Assembly (NCBI RefSeq): GCF_014395785.1
Contig: NZ_CP060713.1
Coordinates: 3,314,501-3,378,500, forward strand
Reading direction: 5' to 3'
Length of the DNA stretch: 64,000 bases
From: Nocardioides mesophilus
GTDB lineage: Bacteria > Actinomycetota > Actinomycetes > Propionibacteriales > Nocardioidaceae
This document shows positions 23,501 through 33,162 of this stretch, in pieces (the first letter of the stretch is position 1; the number at the start of each line of letters is the position of its first letter). Below the pieces are notes generated by a model, which was given only the letters and a program-made list of their open reading frames with translations, searched no databases and had not been told where the DNA came from. Both the position numbers and the translations under genes were made by a program.

Positions 23501-23914
23501 GTGACCGACACGAAGAAGCCCGCCGGCGAGACTGTGGCCCCGGCTTCGTCAGACCCGTCAGGCTCCGAGGCGAGACGCCGCCGGGGCTCGGAGGCCAGGG
23601 CGAAGGTCAAGGCCACCACGTCCACCGCCAGGACCAAGCTGGCCTCGTTGGTGTGGCTGGTGGCCGTGGTGTGCGCGCTGTTCCTGGCCGTCGGCGCGCT
23701 CCTGGTGGCGCTGAAGGCCAACCAGGACAACAGCATCGTGAAGTTCGTGCTCGACGGGGCCGATGCCCTCGACGGGCCGTTCAGCCGGGACAACGGCATC
23801 TTCACCTTCGACGGCAAGGACGCGGCCACCAAGAGCGCGCTGGTCAACTGGGGTCTGGCCGCGGTGGCCTACCTGGTGATCGGCAAGATCCTGGACCGGG
23901 TCATCCGCCCGTGA
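23501..23914 (+). CDS. Small two-helix membrane protein, function unknown
   Basis: 137-residue protein from the GTG at 23501, which has AAGGAG at eight bases; a -10-like TAATGT lies at about 23467. The N-terminal 45 residues are Ser/Ala/Arg/Lys-rich and probably cytoplasmic. One membrane helix (LVWLVAVVCALFLAVGALLV) is followed by a loop with the acidic segment DALDGPFSRDNGIFTFDGKD and a second helix (LAAVAYLVIGKIL). The family is not one I can name; similar proteins are common in Nocardioides-like genomes by my recollection. It precedes etfB by about 150 bases and is probably a separate transcript. Confidence 0.75.
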   Translation: MTDTKKPAGETVAPASSDPSGSEARRRRGSEARAKVKATTSTARTKLASLVWLVAVVCALFLAVGALLVALKANQDNSIVKFVLDGADALDGPFSRDNGIFTFDGKDAATKSALVNWGLAAVAYLVIGKILDRVIRP

Positions 23915-24066
23915 GCCGTCGCCCGACACGGCTCGCCAGTCCCGTCCGGTCCGCTGCGCCGTGTGACTCAATCCACCGATGACCAGGTTTCACCGCTGGC
24001 TACCAGCGGGTAACCTCGGGTCAAACCGACTGCACAGGAGGGGCCCTAAACCGGGTCGACAACGTT

Positions 24067-24852
24067 ATGAACATTGTCGTGTGTGTGAAGTACGTACCTG
24101 ATGCCACTGCCGACCGGCACTTCGAGGCCGACAACACCGTCGACCGCGTCGGCGTCGACGGGCTGCTGTCCGAGCTGGACGAGTACGCCGTCGAGCAGTC
24201 GCTGCAGATCAAGGACAAGCTCGGCGACGACAGCACGGTGACCGTGCTGACCGTCGGGCCCGAGCAGGCCACCGACGCCGTGCGCAAGGCGCTGCAGATG
24301 GGCGCGGACAAGGGCGTGCACGTCGTGGACGACGCCGTCGCCGGCTCGGACTACCTCGCGACGTCGCTGGTTCTGGCCGAGGCGATCAAGAAGATCGACC
24401 ACGACCTCGTGGTGTGCGGCATGGCCTCCACCGACGGCGCGGGCGGCGTGGTGCCGGCGATGCTGGCCGAGCGCCTCGGAGTCCCGGGCGTGCTGCTCGG
24501 CTCGGAGATCACCGTCGAGGGCGACACCGTCCGGATCCGCCGCGACGGCGACGTCGCGACCGAGACCGTCGAGGGCACGCTCCCGCTGGTGCTGAGCGTC
24601 ACCGACCAGTCCGGCGAGGCCCGCTACCCCTCCTTCAAGGGGATCATGGCGGCGAAGAAGAAGCCGGTCGAGACCTGGTCGCTCTCCGACCTCGGGGTCG
24701 AGGCGGAGAAGGTCGGCCTGTCGGCGGCTCTCACCGTCGTCGAGGACACCTCGGCACGCCCGCCGCGCACCGCCGGCGAGATCGTCACCGACGAGGACGG
24801 CAGCGGCGCCAAGGCGCTCGTCGACTTCCTCGCCTCGAAGAAGTTCATCTGA
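24067..24852 (+). CDS. etfB: Electron transfer flavoprotein subunit beta
   Basis: Beta subunit of the ETF heterodimer, which takes electrons from acyl-CoA dehydrogenases and passes them to the quinone pool; binds AMP. The 261-residue protein starts MNIVVCVKYVPDATADRHF and contains the family segments NPEDEYAVEQ-like LDEYAVEQSLQIKD and CGMASTDGAGGVVPAMLAE. The start matches the family, but the nearest AGGAGG (about 24036) is some 25 bases upstream, unusually far. It is followed 18 bases later by etfA. It is the first of the etfBA operon and lies near an enoyl-CoA hydratase. Confidence 0.96.
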   Translation: MNIVVCVKYVPDATADRHFEADNTVDRVGVDGLLSELDEYAVEQSLQIKDKLGDDSTVTVLTVGPEQATDAVRKALQMGADKGVHVVDDAVAGSDYLATSLVLAEAIKKIDHDLVVCGMASTDGAGGVVPAMLAERLGVPGVLLGSEITVEGDTVRIRRDGDVATETVEGTLPLVLSVTDQSGEARYPSFKGIMAAKKKPVETWSLSDLGVEAEKVGLSAALTVVEDTSARPPRTAGEIVTDEDGSGAKALVDFLASKKFI

Positions 24853-24870
24853 GAAGGGGTTGGTTGACTC

Positions 24871-25824
24871 ATGAGTGAGGTACTGGTTCTCGTCGACCAC
24901 GTCGACGGCAAGGTGAGCAAGCCGACCACGGAGCTGCTGACGATCGCGCGCCGGCTCGGTGAGCCGTCCGCGGTCCTGATCGCGCCGGCCGACGCCGCGG
25001 CCGCGGCGACCGAGACGCTGAAGAAGTACGGCGCCGAGAAGGTGTACGTCGTCGACGACGCCGAGGTGAAGGGCTACCTCTCGGCGCCCAAGGCCGAGGT
25101 GCTGGCCCAGCTGGTGGAGCAGAGCTCCCCGGCCGCGGTGCTGATCGTCTCCGGCGGCGAGGGCAAGGAGATCGGCGCCCGGCTGGCGGTCAAGACCGGC
25201 TCGGGCCTGATCACCGACGCCGTCGACGTCGCGGAGGACGGGGTTACCACGCAGTCGGTCTTCGCCGGCAACTACACGGTGCGGGCCAAGGTCACCTCCG
25301 GCATCCCGATCATCACGGTGAAGCCGAACTCGGCGACCCCGGAGGAGACCGAGGGCGCTGCGGTCCAGGAGACCGTCACGCCGAGCATCTCCGAGACCGC
25401 GAAGGCCGCCCGGATCACCGCCACCGAGCCGCGCAAGGCCTCCGGCCGTCCCGAGCTGACCGAGGCCGCGATCGTGGTCTCCGGTGGCCGGGGCACCGGC
25501 GGCAACTTCGAGCCGGTGGAGGGCTTCGCCGACGCGCTCGGCGCCGCGGTCGGTGCCTCGCGCGCCGCCGTCGACTCCGGGTGGTACCCGCACTCCTTCC
25601 AGGTCGGGCAGACCGGCAAGACGGTCTCCCCGCAGCTCTACGTCGCGAACGGGATCTCCGGTGCCATCCAGCACCGGGCCGGCATGCAGACCTCGAAGAC
25701 GATCGTCGCGGTCAACAAGGACGAGGAGGCGCCGATCTTCGAGCTCGTCGACTTCGGCGTCGTCGGCGACCTGCACGCGGTGCTTCCGGCCGCGACCGAG
25801 CAGGTCTCCGCGCGCAAGGGCTGA
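24871..25824 (+). CDS. etfA: Electron transfer flavoprotein subunit alpha
   Basis: FAD-binding alpha subunit of ETF. The 317-residue protein has an N-terminal domain (about 1-185) and a C-terminal FAD domain with [44 protein letters not shown] and a late [19 protein letters not shown], all standard. The ATG at 24871 follows GAAGGGG at a slightly long distance. Its stop is followed by a dispersed palindromic element whose hairpin can act as terminator. It is cotranscribed with etfB. Confidence 0.97.
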   Translation: MSEVLVLVDHVDGKVSKPTTELLTIARRLGEPSAVLIAPADAAAAATETLKKYGAEKVYVVDDAEVKGYLSAPKAEVLAQLVEQSSPAAVLIVSGGEGKEIGARLAVKTGSGLITDAVDVAEDGVTTQSVFAGNYTVRAKVTSGIPIITVKPNSATPEETEGAAVQETVTPSISETAKAARITATEPRKASGRPELTEAAIVVSGGRGTGGNFEPVEGFADALGAAVGASRAAVDSGWYPHSFQVGQTGKTVSPQLYVANGISGAIQHRAGMQTSKTIVAVNKDEEAPIFELVDFGVVGDLHAVLPAATEQVSARKG

Positions 25825-25844
25825 CCACGCCCCTCCCGCCCGCC

Positions 25845-25921
25845 GATTACCACGGTATGCAGGAAGTCTGATGCTCCCCATGGCCCGCAGGCCATGGGGA
25901 GCATCAGTCTTCCGTGGGAAG
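25845..25921 (+). repeat. Dispersed palindromic element, copy 1
   Basis: About 77-bp element 3' of etfA. The core is a perfect hairpin: TGATGCTCCCCATGGC (25869-25884) and GCCATGGGGAGCATCA (25891-25906), extendable to 17 bp with a four-base loop. Outer arms CCACGG (25850-25855) and CCGTGG (25912-25917) are also complementary. A second copy in inverted orientation is at 36160-36236; by hand count about 64 of 77 positions agree. Confidence 0.85.
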
Positions 25922-25955
25922 GGCGCCGGTACGTCGGTCGCGGCCGACCGGCGCC

Positions 25956-26041
25956 GGCCGCGACCGACCGGCGAGCGGTACGCCGACCGCGCAACCGCCG
26001 AGCAAGTACGCCGGCCGCAACCGACCGGCGAGCGGTACGCC
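25956..26041. repeat. Degenerate tandem repeat, unit about 29 bp, three copies
   Basis: Units at 25956-25984, 25985-26012 and 26013-26041. The first and third are nearly identical (GACCGGCGAGCGGTACGCC shared core); the middle is degenerate and one base shorter. A partial copy follows to about 26060. It fills the gap between convergent etfA and the ABC-F gene and has no supported coding function. Confidence 0.75.
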
Positions 26042-26074
26042 GGCCGGCTGCCGACCGCCGACCGGCCCCGCGAC

Positions 26075-27676
26075 TCACAGCCCGATGCTCAGGCCCTCCC
26101 ACCGGCCGCGCAGCCAGCGGTCGTGGCTGGCGACGACGACCGTGCCGGGCGAGCGGCCCAGCGACTCCTCGAGCTCGTCGGCCAGCGTCAGCGAGATGTG
26201 GTTGGTCGGCTCGTCGAGGAGCAGCAGGTCCGGCTGCCGCGCCACGAGCACCGCGAGCGCGAGCCGCCGCTGCTGGCCGACGCTGAGCACGCCGACCGGC
26301 CGGGACAGCTCTCGCGGGTGCAGCAGGCCCAGCTCGCCGAGCGGCACCGGCGACCCGGTCAGCGCCGCGTAGACCTGGTGCGGGGTGCGCTCCGGCCGGG
26401 CGAACGTGACGTCCTGCGGCAGGTAGCCGGTCGTCCGCGACGACACCACGGCGGTGCCGGAGGTCGGCTCGAGCACCCCGGCGAGGACCTTGAGCAGCGT
26501 GGACTTCCCGGAGCCGTTGGCGCCGGTGACCAGCAGGTGCTCCCCGGCCGCCACATCGAGCAGCGGCACCGCGAGGCGGTCCGCCACCGCGAGCCCGCGC
26601 ACCTGCACCACCCGGCCGGATCCGCCCGTGCGTGCGAGCACCCGGTCGAAGGAGAGCTCGCGCGGCGGCTTGGGCACCGGCCGGCTCTCCAGCTCCTCGA
26701 TCCGCCGCTCGGCGTCGCGCACCCGGCGGCTCACGGTCCGGGCCACCTTCTCGCCCTTGCTGTGGTAGATGAACTTGTCGTTGTCGCGCGGCGGCCGGTT
26801 GTGGGCGACCTGCCGGGCAGTGCCCCGGGTCGCCGCGCGCAGCCGGTCCAGCTCCTCCTGCTGCTCGACGAAGGCGGCCTCCCAGCGACGTCGTGCCTCC
26901 CGCTTGCCGGCCAGGTGGGCGGCGTACCCGCCGGAGAACCGGTTGCCGCCGAGACCGTCGGTGCCGAAGTGGCTGGGGTCGAGGTCGACCACCTGCGTGC
27001 AGACCGCCTCGAGCAGGGCCCGGTCGTGGCTGGCCAGGACGACCACGCCGGGCAGGTCGCGCAGGAACTCCTCGAGCAGCGCCACCCCGGCGTCGTCGAG
27101 GTGGTTGGTCGGTTCGTCGAGCACCACGCACCCGGGCCGGGCCGCGACGAGGGCGGCCAGCGCGAGACGTGAGCGCTGGCCGCCGGAGAGGACGGCGACC
27201 GGGGTGCCGGGATGGACCGCACCGAGCCCGAGCCGTGCCGCGGCCATCTCCGCGCGCCGGTCGGCGTCCCAGGCCTTGTGCTGCACCGCCCAGTCGAGGA
27301 GCGCGACGTACTCCTCGGCGGCCTCCGGTCCGGTGAGCTGCCCGGCCAGCTCCTCGAGCCGCCGTACCCCCGCGTGCAGCGGGCGCAGCGCCGCATCGAG
27401 GACCTCGCGGGCGGCGGCGCCGGCCGGGAACTCCGGCTCCTGGGGGAGGTAGGCGAGCTCCGCGGGGCGTACGACGCTGCCCGCGTCGGGGGCGTCCACC
27501 CCGGCGAGCAGGCGCATCAGCGTCGACTTGCCGACGCCGTTCTCGCCGACCACCCCGAGCGGGGAGCCGGGGGAGGCGACGACGTCGACGCCGTCGAGGA
27601 CGACCCGGTCGCCGTACGCCTTGGCCAGGTCGCGACCGACGAGCGGGGAGAGACGGGTGAGGGAGCGTGCAGGCAT
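26075..27676 (-). CDS. ABC-F family ATPase
   Basis: Soluble duplicated ABC ATPase (533 residues) without membrane segments, the hallmark of ABC-F proteins that act on the ribosome. Domain 1 has Walker [10 protein letters not shown] and signature LSGGQRSR; domain 2 has GANGSGKST and LSVGQQRR, with [12 protein letters not shown] and [11 protein letters not shown] as Walker B regions. The inter-domain linker has a charged helical stretch ([20 protein letters not shown]), as in translation factors and antibiotic-resistance ABC-F. I cannot say whether it confers resistance or regulates translation. The ATG is the complement of 27674-27676; a GTG nine bases upstream is also in frame. It is divergent from the EEP gene across 216 bases containing an AT-rich patch (27766-27802). 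Confidence 0.93.
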   Translation of the reverse strand: MPARSLTRLSPLVGRDLAKAYGDRVVLDGVDVVASPGSPLGVVGENGVGKSTLMRLLAGVDAPDAGSVVRPAELAYLPQEPEFPAGAAAREVLDAALRPLHAGVRRLEELAGQLTGPEAAEEYVALLDWAVQHKAWDADRRAEMAAARLGLGAVHPGTPVAVLSGGQRSRLALAALVAARPGCVVLDEPTNHLDDAGVALLEEFLRDLPGVVVLASHDRALLEAVCTQVVDLDPSHFGTDGLGGNRFSGGYAAHLAGKREARRRWEAAFVEQQEELDRLRAATRGTARQVAHNRPPRDNDKFIYHSKGEKVARTVSRRVRDAERRIEELESRPVPKPPRELSFDRVLARTGGSGRVVQVRGLAVADRLAVPLLDVAAGEHLLVTGANGSGKSTLLKVLAGVLEPTSGTAVVSSRTTGYLPQDVTFARPERTPHQVYAALTGSPVPLGELGLLHPRELSRPVGVLSVGQQRRLALAVLVARQPDLLLLDEPTNHISLTLADELEESLGRSPGTVVVASHDRWLRGRWEGLSIGL

Positions 27677-27880
27677 GGGGACCACCGATCCACGGGACGT
27701 GGGACGCTCGCCGGGCGGGCCGCGGACGCGAGCGGGGACGGGGTCAGCTCTTCATGTCGCGACGATTTTGCACGAAGACGGTCGCCGCGGCATCCGAATA
27801 TTCCGCCACTCCGGCCGCGGCGCCTCGACGCGGTCGGCGACACGCGGCGCGGGCCGCCGCTCCGGGGGGGTGCCGGTCAC

Positions 27881-27892
27881 TAGCGTGGGGCG
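27881..27892 (+). promoter_or_regulatory. -10 element setting the start of the EEP gene
   Basis: TAGCGT (27881-27886) plus six bases leads directly to the GTG at 27893, favouring leaderless initiation there over the ATG three bases later. Confidence 0.45.
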
Positions 27893-28882
27893 GTGATGCT
27901 GCGCCGGCTCCTGCTCCTGATCCTGCTCGTCGTGCTCCTGGTGCCCGCGGGGATGCTGACCGCCGCCCGGCTGGTGCACCCGGCGGCCGGGGCGTGGGTG
28001 CGGCTGGTCTCGTTCACGCCGTACGCCGTGGTGCTGTACGCCGCGGCCGTGGTGGTCCTGCTGGTGGCCGTGCTGGTCGTCCGCGGAGCCGCCCGGGGTC
28101 TCGCGGTGCTGCTGCTGGTCGGCAGCGTGGCCGGTCTGGCCCTGCACGCCTGGTGGCTGCTGCCGTCGTTCGTCAACGGCACCGCTCGCGCCCAGGCGGC
28201 GCCGGGGGAGCGGTTGCGGGTGATGTCGGCCAACCTGGAGAAGGGGCAGGCGTCCGCGGTCCGGGTCGTCGAGCTGGCGCTGGCGAACCGGGTCGACGTG
28301 CTCGTGCTGCAGGAGGTGGACGCCGCCGAGCTGGCCCGGCTGCAGGCCGCCGGCATCGACGAGCGGTTCCCCGCCTCGGCGGGGCAGCCGGAGAGCGGGG
28401 TGGCCGGCACGATGGTGTTCGCGCGCAAGCCGCTCGAGGACGTCTCCCGGCTGGACACCCGGCTCGGCTGCTGGACGATGACCTACGACGGCGACGTCCG
28501 GCTGGTGGCGGTGCACTCGTGGCCGCCGATCGGCGACGCCAGGATGTGGCGCGCCGACCAGCGCGTGATCCGCGCCGCCGCGGTCGACGCCGCCCGCCTG
28601 GGCGACGCGGTCGTCGTCGGCGACTTCAACACCACCCCCGACCACGAGCCGCTCCTCGAGCTCGCGGGCCGCGGCTTCGACGACGCCGCGACCGAGGCCG
28701 GCTCCGGGTGGCAGCCGACCTGGCCGGCCGCCGACGGGCCGGCCCTGCTCGGCCTGCGGCCGCCGTCGCTGCTCGCCATCGACCACGTGCTGGTCGACGA
28801 CGCGTTCGCGGTCGCCCGCACCGAGACCGCCTCGGTCTCCGGCACCGACCACCGGGCGCTGCTGGCGATACTGGCCAGATGA
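27893..28882 (+). CDS. Membrane-anchored endonuclease/exonuclease/phosphatase family protein
   Basis: 329 residues: three N-terminal hydrophobic segments (LLLLILLVVLLVPAGML, VVLYAAAVVVLLVAVLV and LAVLLLVGSVAGLALHAWWLL), then an EEP domain probably outside the membrane. EEP motifs are MSANLEKGQA, LVLQEVDAAEL (metal-binding Glu), VVGDFNTTPDHEP (catalytic Asp/Asn), AIDHVLV and GTDHRALLA (catalytic His). Family members hydrolyse phosphodiester or phosphomonoester bonds in DNA, lipids or sugars; this membrane-linked type is not assigned a substrate. The start is GTG 27893 (or ATG 27896). Its stop overlaps the next gene's ATG by four bases. Confidence 0.88.
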   Translation: MMLRRLLLLILLVVLLVPAGMLTAARLVHPAAGAWVRLVSFTPYAVVLYAAAVVVLLVAVLVVRGAARGLAVLLLVGSVAGLALHAWWLLPSFVNGTARAQAAPGERLRVMSANLEKGQASAVRVVELALANRVDVLVLQEVDAAELARLQAAGIDERFPASAGQPESGVAGTMVFARKPLEDVSRLDTRLGCWTMTYDGDVRLVAVHSWPPIGDARMWRADQRVIRAAAVDAARLGDAVVVGDFNTTPDHEPLLELAGRGFDDAATEAGSGWQPTWPAADGPALLGLRPPSLLAIDHVLVDDAFAVARTETASVSGTDHRALLAILAR

Positions 28883-29547
28883 GCGAGAACGTCTGGGAGC
28901 CGACCGAGGAGGACCGGGCGTTCCTCGACGTCTACGGTCCCTGGGACCCGCTCGCCCCGGCCGAGCTGCAACGGCTGATGGCCGGCTTCGAACCGCCCTG
29001 GTGGGTGGTCGGCGGCCACGCGATCGAGGCGTTCACCGGCGTCCGCCGCGTCCACGAGGACATCGACCTGGTGGTCTTCGCCGACGACGTGCAGGCGCTG
29101 CGGGCCCAACTCGGCGGCACGTTCCACCTGTGGGGCATGAACGACGGCACCATGCGGGTGATCGACGAACGGCACCCGGACCCGGTGCACCCGCTGTGCC
29201 AGATCTGGATGCGCGTCGACGCCTCCTCCCCGTGGCGCGTGGACTGCATCCTGAACCCGAGCGCGGAGGGGCGCTGGCAGTCCCGGCACGACGACTCGTT
29301 CGTCGCCGACCTCGACGAGGTCACCTGGGTGGCGGCGGACGGCATCCGCTACCTCGACCCGGCGATCACCCTGCTCTTCAAGGCGCGCCAGCAGCGGCCC
29401 AAGGACGCGATCGACCTCGCGAACACCTGGCCGCTGCTGCCCCCGGAACGGCGGGCCTGGCTCCGCGACGCGGTCGCGCACCGCTACCCCGACCACCCCT
29501 GGACCGAGCGGCTGCGCAGCGAGCCGGGGGTCGGCACGGGCGGATGA
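28879..29547 (+). CDS. Nucleotidyltransferase-fold protein (AadB/LinB-like)
   Basis: 222-residue cytoplasmic protein with a minimal nucleotidyltransferase signature: WWVVGGHAIEAFTG, then HEDIDLVVF, supplying the GG and DxD metal-binding residues. The C-terminal half has DPAITLLFKARQQRPKDAIDLAN, a pattern seen in aminoglycoside/lincosamide nucleotidyltransferase-like and related families. Roles in the superfamily range from drug inactivation to toxin/antitoxin function; no partner toxin or antitoxin is adjacent. The ATG overlaps the EEP stop (ATGA), so the two are probably co-translated. The function is uncertain. Confidence 0.75.
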   Translation: MSENVWEPTEEDRAFLDVYGPWDPLAPAELQRLMAGFEPPWWVVGGHAIEAFTGVRRVHEDIDLVVFADDVQALRAQLGGTFHLWGMNDGTMRVIDERHPDPVHPLCQIWMRVDASSPWRVDCILNPSAEGRWQSRHDDSFVADLDEVTWVAADGIRYLDPAITLLFKARQQRPKDAIDLANTWPLLPPERRAWLRDAVAHRYPDHPWTERLRSEPGVGTGG

Positions 29548-29585
29548 GAGCCGGTGCCCGCGCACGCCGTACGCTGGGGAATGCG

Positions 29586-30833
29586 ATGAACGACCTCACC
29601 CGCGCCGCGGCCGCCGAGCCGGCCACCGTCTACCTCGACCACGCGGCCTCCACGCCGATGGTCGAGGCGGCCGTCGCCGCGATGACCACCCAGCTGACCC
29701 GCACCGGGAACGCCTCCTCCCTGCATGCCGCCGGCCGCGCCGCCCGCCGGGTCGTGGAGGAGGGCCGCGAGCGGATCGCCGCCGCGATCGGCGCCCGTCC
29801 CTCCGAGGTCGTGTTCACCTCCGGGGGGACCGAGTCGGACAACCTCGCGGTCAAGGGCCTCTACTGGGCGCGACGGGACGCGGACGGTCGCCGTACCCGC
29901 GTGCTCTCCACCGCCGTCGAGCACCACGCCGTGCTCGACACGCTGGTGTGGCTCGAGGAGCACGAGGGCGCCGAGGTCGAGCTGCTCCCGGTCGACGGGC
30001 TCGGCCGCCTCGACCTCGACGCGTTCCGGGCCGCCGTCGAGCGCGACCCGGAGTCGGTCGCGCTGGCGTCGGTGATGTGGGCCAACAACGAGGTCGGCAC
30101 CGTGCAGCCGGTCGCCGAGGTCGTGCGGATCGCCCATGAGCACGGCATCCCGGTCCACACCGACGCGGTGCAGGCGGTCGGGCAGGTGCCCGTCGACTTC
30201 GCCGGCACCGACGTCGACCTGCTCACGCTCACCGCGCACAAGGTCGGCGGGCCGTACGGCGTCGGGGCGCTCGTCGTGCGCCGCGAGCTCGACCTCGCGC
30301 CGCTGATGCACGGCGGCGGCCAGGAGCGCGACGTCCGCTCCGGCACCCTGGACACCCCCGCCATCCTCGGCTTCGCCACCGCCGTCGAGCTGGCCGTCGC
30401 GCAGCAGCCCGAGCGCTTCGACCGGCTGTGCGCGCTGCGCAACGACCTGGTCGCCCGGGTCATCGAGCAGGTGCCCGACGCGGTGCTGAACGGCGACCCG
30501 GTCTGCGCCCCGGACCACCGGCTCCCCGGCAACGCCCACCTGACCTTTCCCGGCTGCGAGGGGGACTCGCTGCTGATGCTGCTCGACGCCCGCGGCATCG
30601 CCTGCTCGACCGGCTCCGCGTGCTCGGCCGGGGTGCCGCAGCCCTCGCACGTGCTGCTCGCGATGGGACGGACCGTGGAGCAGGCCCGGTCCTCGCTGCG
30701 ATTCTCGCTCGGGCACACCAGCACCCCCGCCGACGTGGACGCGCTGGTCGAGGCGATCGGTCCGGTGGTCGAGCGCGCCCGCGCCGCCGGCGCGGTGGCC
30801 GGTGTCGGTGCGGCCCGCGCCGCGGCGGGCTGA
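29586..30833 (+). CDS. iscS: Cysteine desulfurase (tRNA-thiolation type)
   Basis: PLP enzyme that moves sulfur from cysteine to an active-site persulfide, here most likely for MnmA-dependent tRNA 2-thiouridine. The 415-residue protein starts near [10 protein letters not shown], has [12 protein letters not shown]-binding K219 in [11 protein letters not shown] and catalytic C346 in [10 protein letters not shown]. The ATG at 29586 is used because it begins the family match; an ATG at 29581 gives only two codons. TACGCT at 29570-29575 is a good -10, implying a very short leader. mnmA starts four bases after its stop. The same iscS-trmU pair occurs in mycobacteria. Confidence 0.93.
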   Translation: MNDLTRAAAAEPATVYLDHAASTPMVEAAVAAMTTQLTRTGNASSLHAAGRAARRVVEEGRERIAAAIGARPSEVVFTSGGTESDNLAVKGLYWARRDADGRRTRVLSTAVEHHAVLDTLVWLEEHEGAEVELLPVDGLGRLDLDAFRAAVERDPESVALASVMWANNEVGTVQPVAEVVRIAHEHGIPVHTDAVQAVGQVPVDFAGTDVDLLTLTAHKVGGPYGVGALVVRRELDLAPLMHGGGQERDVRSGTLDTPAILGFATAVELAVAQQPERFDRLCALRNDLVARVIEQVPDAVLNGDPVCAPDHRLPGNAHLTFPGCEGDSLLMLLDARGIACSTGSACSAGVPQPSHVLLAMGRTVEQARSSLRFSLGHTSTPADVDALVEAIGPVVERARAAGAVAGVGAARAAAG

Positions 30834-30837
30834 GCCG

Positions 30838-31986
30838 ATGCGCGTTCTCGCCGCCATGTCCGGAGGGGTCGACTCCGCGGTCGCCGCCGCCCGTGCCGTC
30901 GAGGCCGGCCACGAGGTCACCGGCATCCACCTGGCGCTGTCCCGGAACCCGAAGTCCTACCGCACCGGCTCCCGCGGCTGCTGCACGATCGAGGACTCCG
31001 GCGACGCCCGGCGCGCCGCGGACGTGATCGGGATCCCGTTCTACGTCTGGGACCTCAGCGACCGGTTCCACGAGGACGTGGTCGAGGACTTCGTGGAGGA
31101 GTACGCCGCCGGCCGGACCCCCAACCCGTGCCTGCGCTGCAACGAGAAGATCAAGTTCGCCGCCGTCCTCGACCGCGGGCTGGCCCTGGGCTTCGACGCG
31201 GTGGCCACGGGGCACTACGCCCAGCTGGAGCGCGGGCCGGACGGGCTGATCGAGATGCACCGGGCCGTGGACATGGGCAAGGACCAGTCCTACGTGCTCG
31301 GCGTGCTGACCCAGGAGCAGCTGGCGCACTCGCTGTTCCCGCTCGGCGACTCGCGCAAGAGCGACGTCCGCCTGGAGGCCGCCGCGCGCGGGCTGTCGGT
31401 CGCGAGCAAGCCGGACAGCCACGACATCTGCTTCATCAGCGACGGCGACACCGGTGGCTGGCTGCGCGAGAAGCTGGGCGCCGGCCACGGCGACATCGTC
31501 GACCACGCGAGCGGCGAGGTGCTCGGCAGCCACGAGGGCGCGTTCGGCTTCACCATCGGGCAACGCAAGGGCCTGCGGATCGGCCGGCCCGCCGACGACG
31601 GTCGGCCGCGCTACGTGCTCGACATCGAGCCGGTCTCGGGCACCGTGACCGTCGGACCCCGCGCGGCGCTGCTGATCGACGGCCTGACCGGGATCCGGCC
31701 GCGCTGGTGCGGGACGGTGCCGGCGGCCCCGATGCACGGGACCGTGCAGCTGCGGGCGCACGGCGAGGAGCACCGGGCGGTGGTCCGGGTGAGCGGCGAC
31801 CAGGTCGAGGTGACGCTGCTGGAGCCCGCGGAGGGGATCGCGCCCGGGCAGGCGGCCGTGTTCTACGACGGCAGCCGGGTGGTCGGCTCGTGCACCATCA
31901 GCGCCACCCGCCGGTCGGGCCCGACCGCTCTCCAGACTGAGGCTGCCGGCGCTCCTGGGGCTGCGGACGGGGCGGGCTCCCGATGA
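30838..31986 (+). CDS. mnmA: tRNA-specific 2-thiouridylase
   Basis: Adenylates and thiolates U34 of tRNA for Lys, Glu and Gln. The 382-residue protein has PP-loop SGGVDS (8-13), catalytic C101 in [12 protein letters not shown] and C198 in [17 protein letters not shown] and the C-terminal beta domain with GQRKGLRIG. The ATG at 30838 closely follows the cysteine desulfurase, its sulfur donor. Its last codons overlap the MetE-like gene by four bases (ATGA). Annotation is secure. Confidence 0.97.
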   Translation: MRVLAAMSGGVDSAVAAARAVEAGHEVTGIHLALSRNPKSYRTGSRGCCTIEDSGDARRAADVIGIPFYVWDLSDRFHEDVVEDFVEEYAAGRTPNPCLRCNEKIKFAAVLDRGLALGFDAVATGHYAQLERGPDGLIEMHRAVDMGKDQSYVLGVLTQEQLAHSLFPLGDSRKSDVRLEAAARGLSVASKPDSHDICFISDGDTGGWLREKLGAGHGDIVDHASGEVLGSHEGAFGFTIGQRKGLRIGRPADDGRPRYVLDIEPVSGTVTVGPRAALLIDGLTGIRPRWCGTVPAAPMHGTVQLRAHGEEHRAVVRVSGDQVEVTLLEPAEGIAPGQAAVFYDGSRVVGSCTISATRRSGPTALQTEAAGAPGAADGAGSR

Positions 31987-32969
31987 CCCGGGCCACCGGG
32001 ATCGGCTCACTGCCCGGCACCGACTACGCCGAGGCCGTCCGGATGGTGCTCGGGCTGCTGCCCGACCTCGCCCACGTCCCGGAGCTGCCGGACCGCGGCG
32101 TCCAGGCCTCGATGACCGGACGGTCCCTCGGAGTCCTCGCCGACCTCGACGCGGACCTGCAGCCGGCCGGCTGGCGGCTGACCGGCAGCCAGGGCTCACC
32201 GGGGGCGGACCACCGGCGGGCCCGCTCGCTGCTGGCCCAGGACCTCGACGTGGTCGAGGAGCTCGCCCAGGACTACGACGGCACGTTCAAGGTGCAGGTC
32301 ACCGGGCCGTGGACACTCGCCGCGACGGTCGAGAAGCCGCGCGGCGACCGGTTGCTCGCCGACCGCGGCGCCCGCCGCGAGCTGGCCCAGGCCCTCGCCG
32401 AGGGGTTGCGCACGCACGTGGCCGACCTCCGGCGCCGGCTCCCCAGGTCCGAGCTGTGGGTGCAGGTCGACGAGCCGGCGCTGCCGGCGGTGATGACCGG
32501 CCGGGTGCCCACCGCCTCCGGCTTCCACCGGCACCGCTCGGTGGACGCCCCCGAGGCCTCCCCGGCCCTGGAATGGGTCTTCGAGGCGATCTCCTCGGCC
32601 GGTGCGGTGCCGATCGTGCACTGCTGCGACGCGGACGTCCCGGTCGGGCTGCTGGTGGGAGCCGGCGCTGCGGGTGTCTCGGTGGACCTCGGCGTGCTGG
32701 CGCCGGCGGCGTACGACCCGCTCGCCGAGCTGCTCGAGGCCGGCGGCCCGGTGCTGCTGGGGGTCGTGCCGTCGACCGCACCCGAGGGGACGGTGTCGGC
32801 CGAACGGCTCACCGACCAGGTGATGCGCTTCCTCGACATGCTGGGCCTCGACCCGGACGCCGTGGGGGAGTCCCTGGTGGTCACGCCCACGTGCGGCCTG
32901 GCGGGCGCCTCGGTGGACTGGGCGCGCCAGGCGCTCCGGCTCAGCGCCGAGGTCGCGGGCAACCTCTGA
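31983..32969 (+). CDS. MetE-like (UROD/MetE superfamily) protein
   Basis: 328 residues, under half the length of cobalamin-independent methionine synthase. It corresponds to the C-terminal catalytic barrel of Met[12 protein letters not shown] at the start, [21 protein letters not shown], the zinc-ligand motif H213-x-C215 and C304 in TPTCGLAG. The zinc site therefore appears present, although the Glu ligand of MetE aligns with an Asp region (GVSVDLGVL). Mycobacteria have an equivalent gene between trmU and ligA. The true methyl donor and acceptor are not established; annotation as methionine synthase is tentative. It is translationally coupled to mnmA. Confidence 0.85.
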   Translation: MTRATGIGSLPGTDYAEAVRMVLGLLPDLAHVPELPDRGVQASMTGRSLGVLADLDADLQPAGWRLTGSQGSPGADHRRARSLLAQDLDVVEELAQDYDGTFKVQVTGPWTLAATVEKPRGDRLLADRGARRELAQALAEGLRTHVADLRRRLPRSELWVQVDEPALPAVMTGRVPTASGFHRHRSVDAPEASPALEWVFEAISSAGAVPIVHCCDADVPVGLLVGAGAAGVSVDLGVLAPAAYDPLAELLEAGGPVLLGVVPSTAPEGTVSAERLTDQVMRFLDMLGLDPDAVGESLVVTPTCGLAGASVDWARQALRLSAEVAGNL

Positions 32970-33162
32970 GCCCGACGCCGTCCTTCGCAGCCGCATGGCT
33001 CTTGACGGTCGCGCATCGGGTCACGATCCCCGGATCCGGGTTCGGGGTGCTGTCGTGCGCGCCGCTTCCTCGGCGCCGCCGGCCGGCGTCCGCGACTGCT
33101 CATCCCCTGGCGACGACACCGCGCCCATGGCACGCTCACCCCACGCGAAGAAGGGGACGGAC

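Noticed and set aside
24046-25881. 611-codon minus-strand frame opposite etfBA
   Set aside because: etfB and etfA are full-length and motif-rich; the opposite frame has no family features.
25894-26286. Plus-strand ORF with repeated ATDRRAVRR peptide
   Set aside because: The repeat comes from the intergenic 29-bp tandem and the frame continues antisense to the ABC-F gene; no ribosome site.
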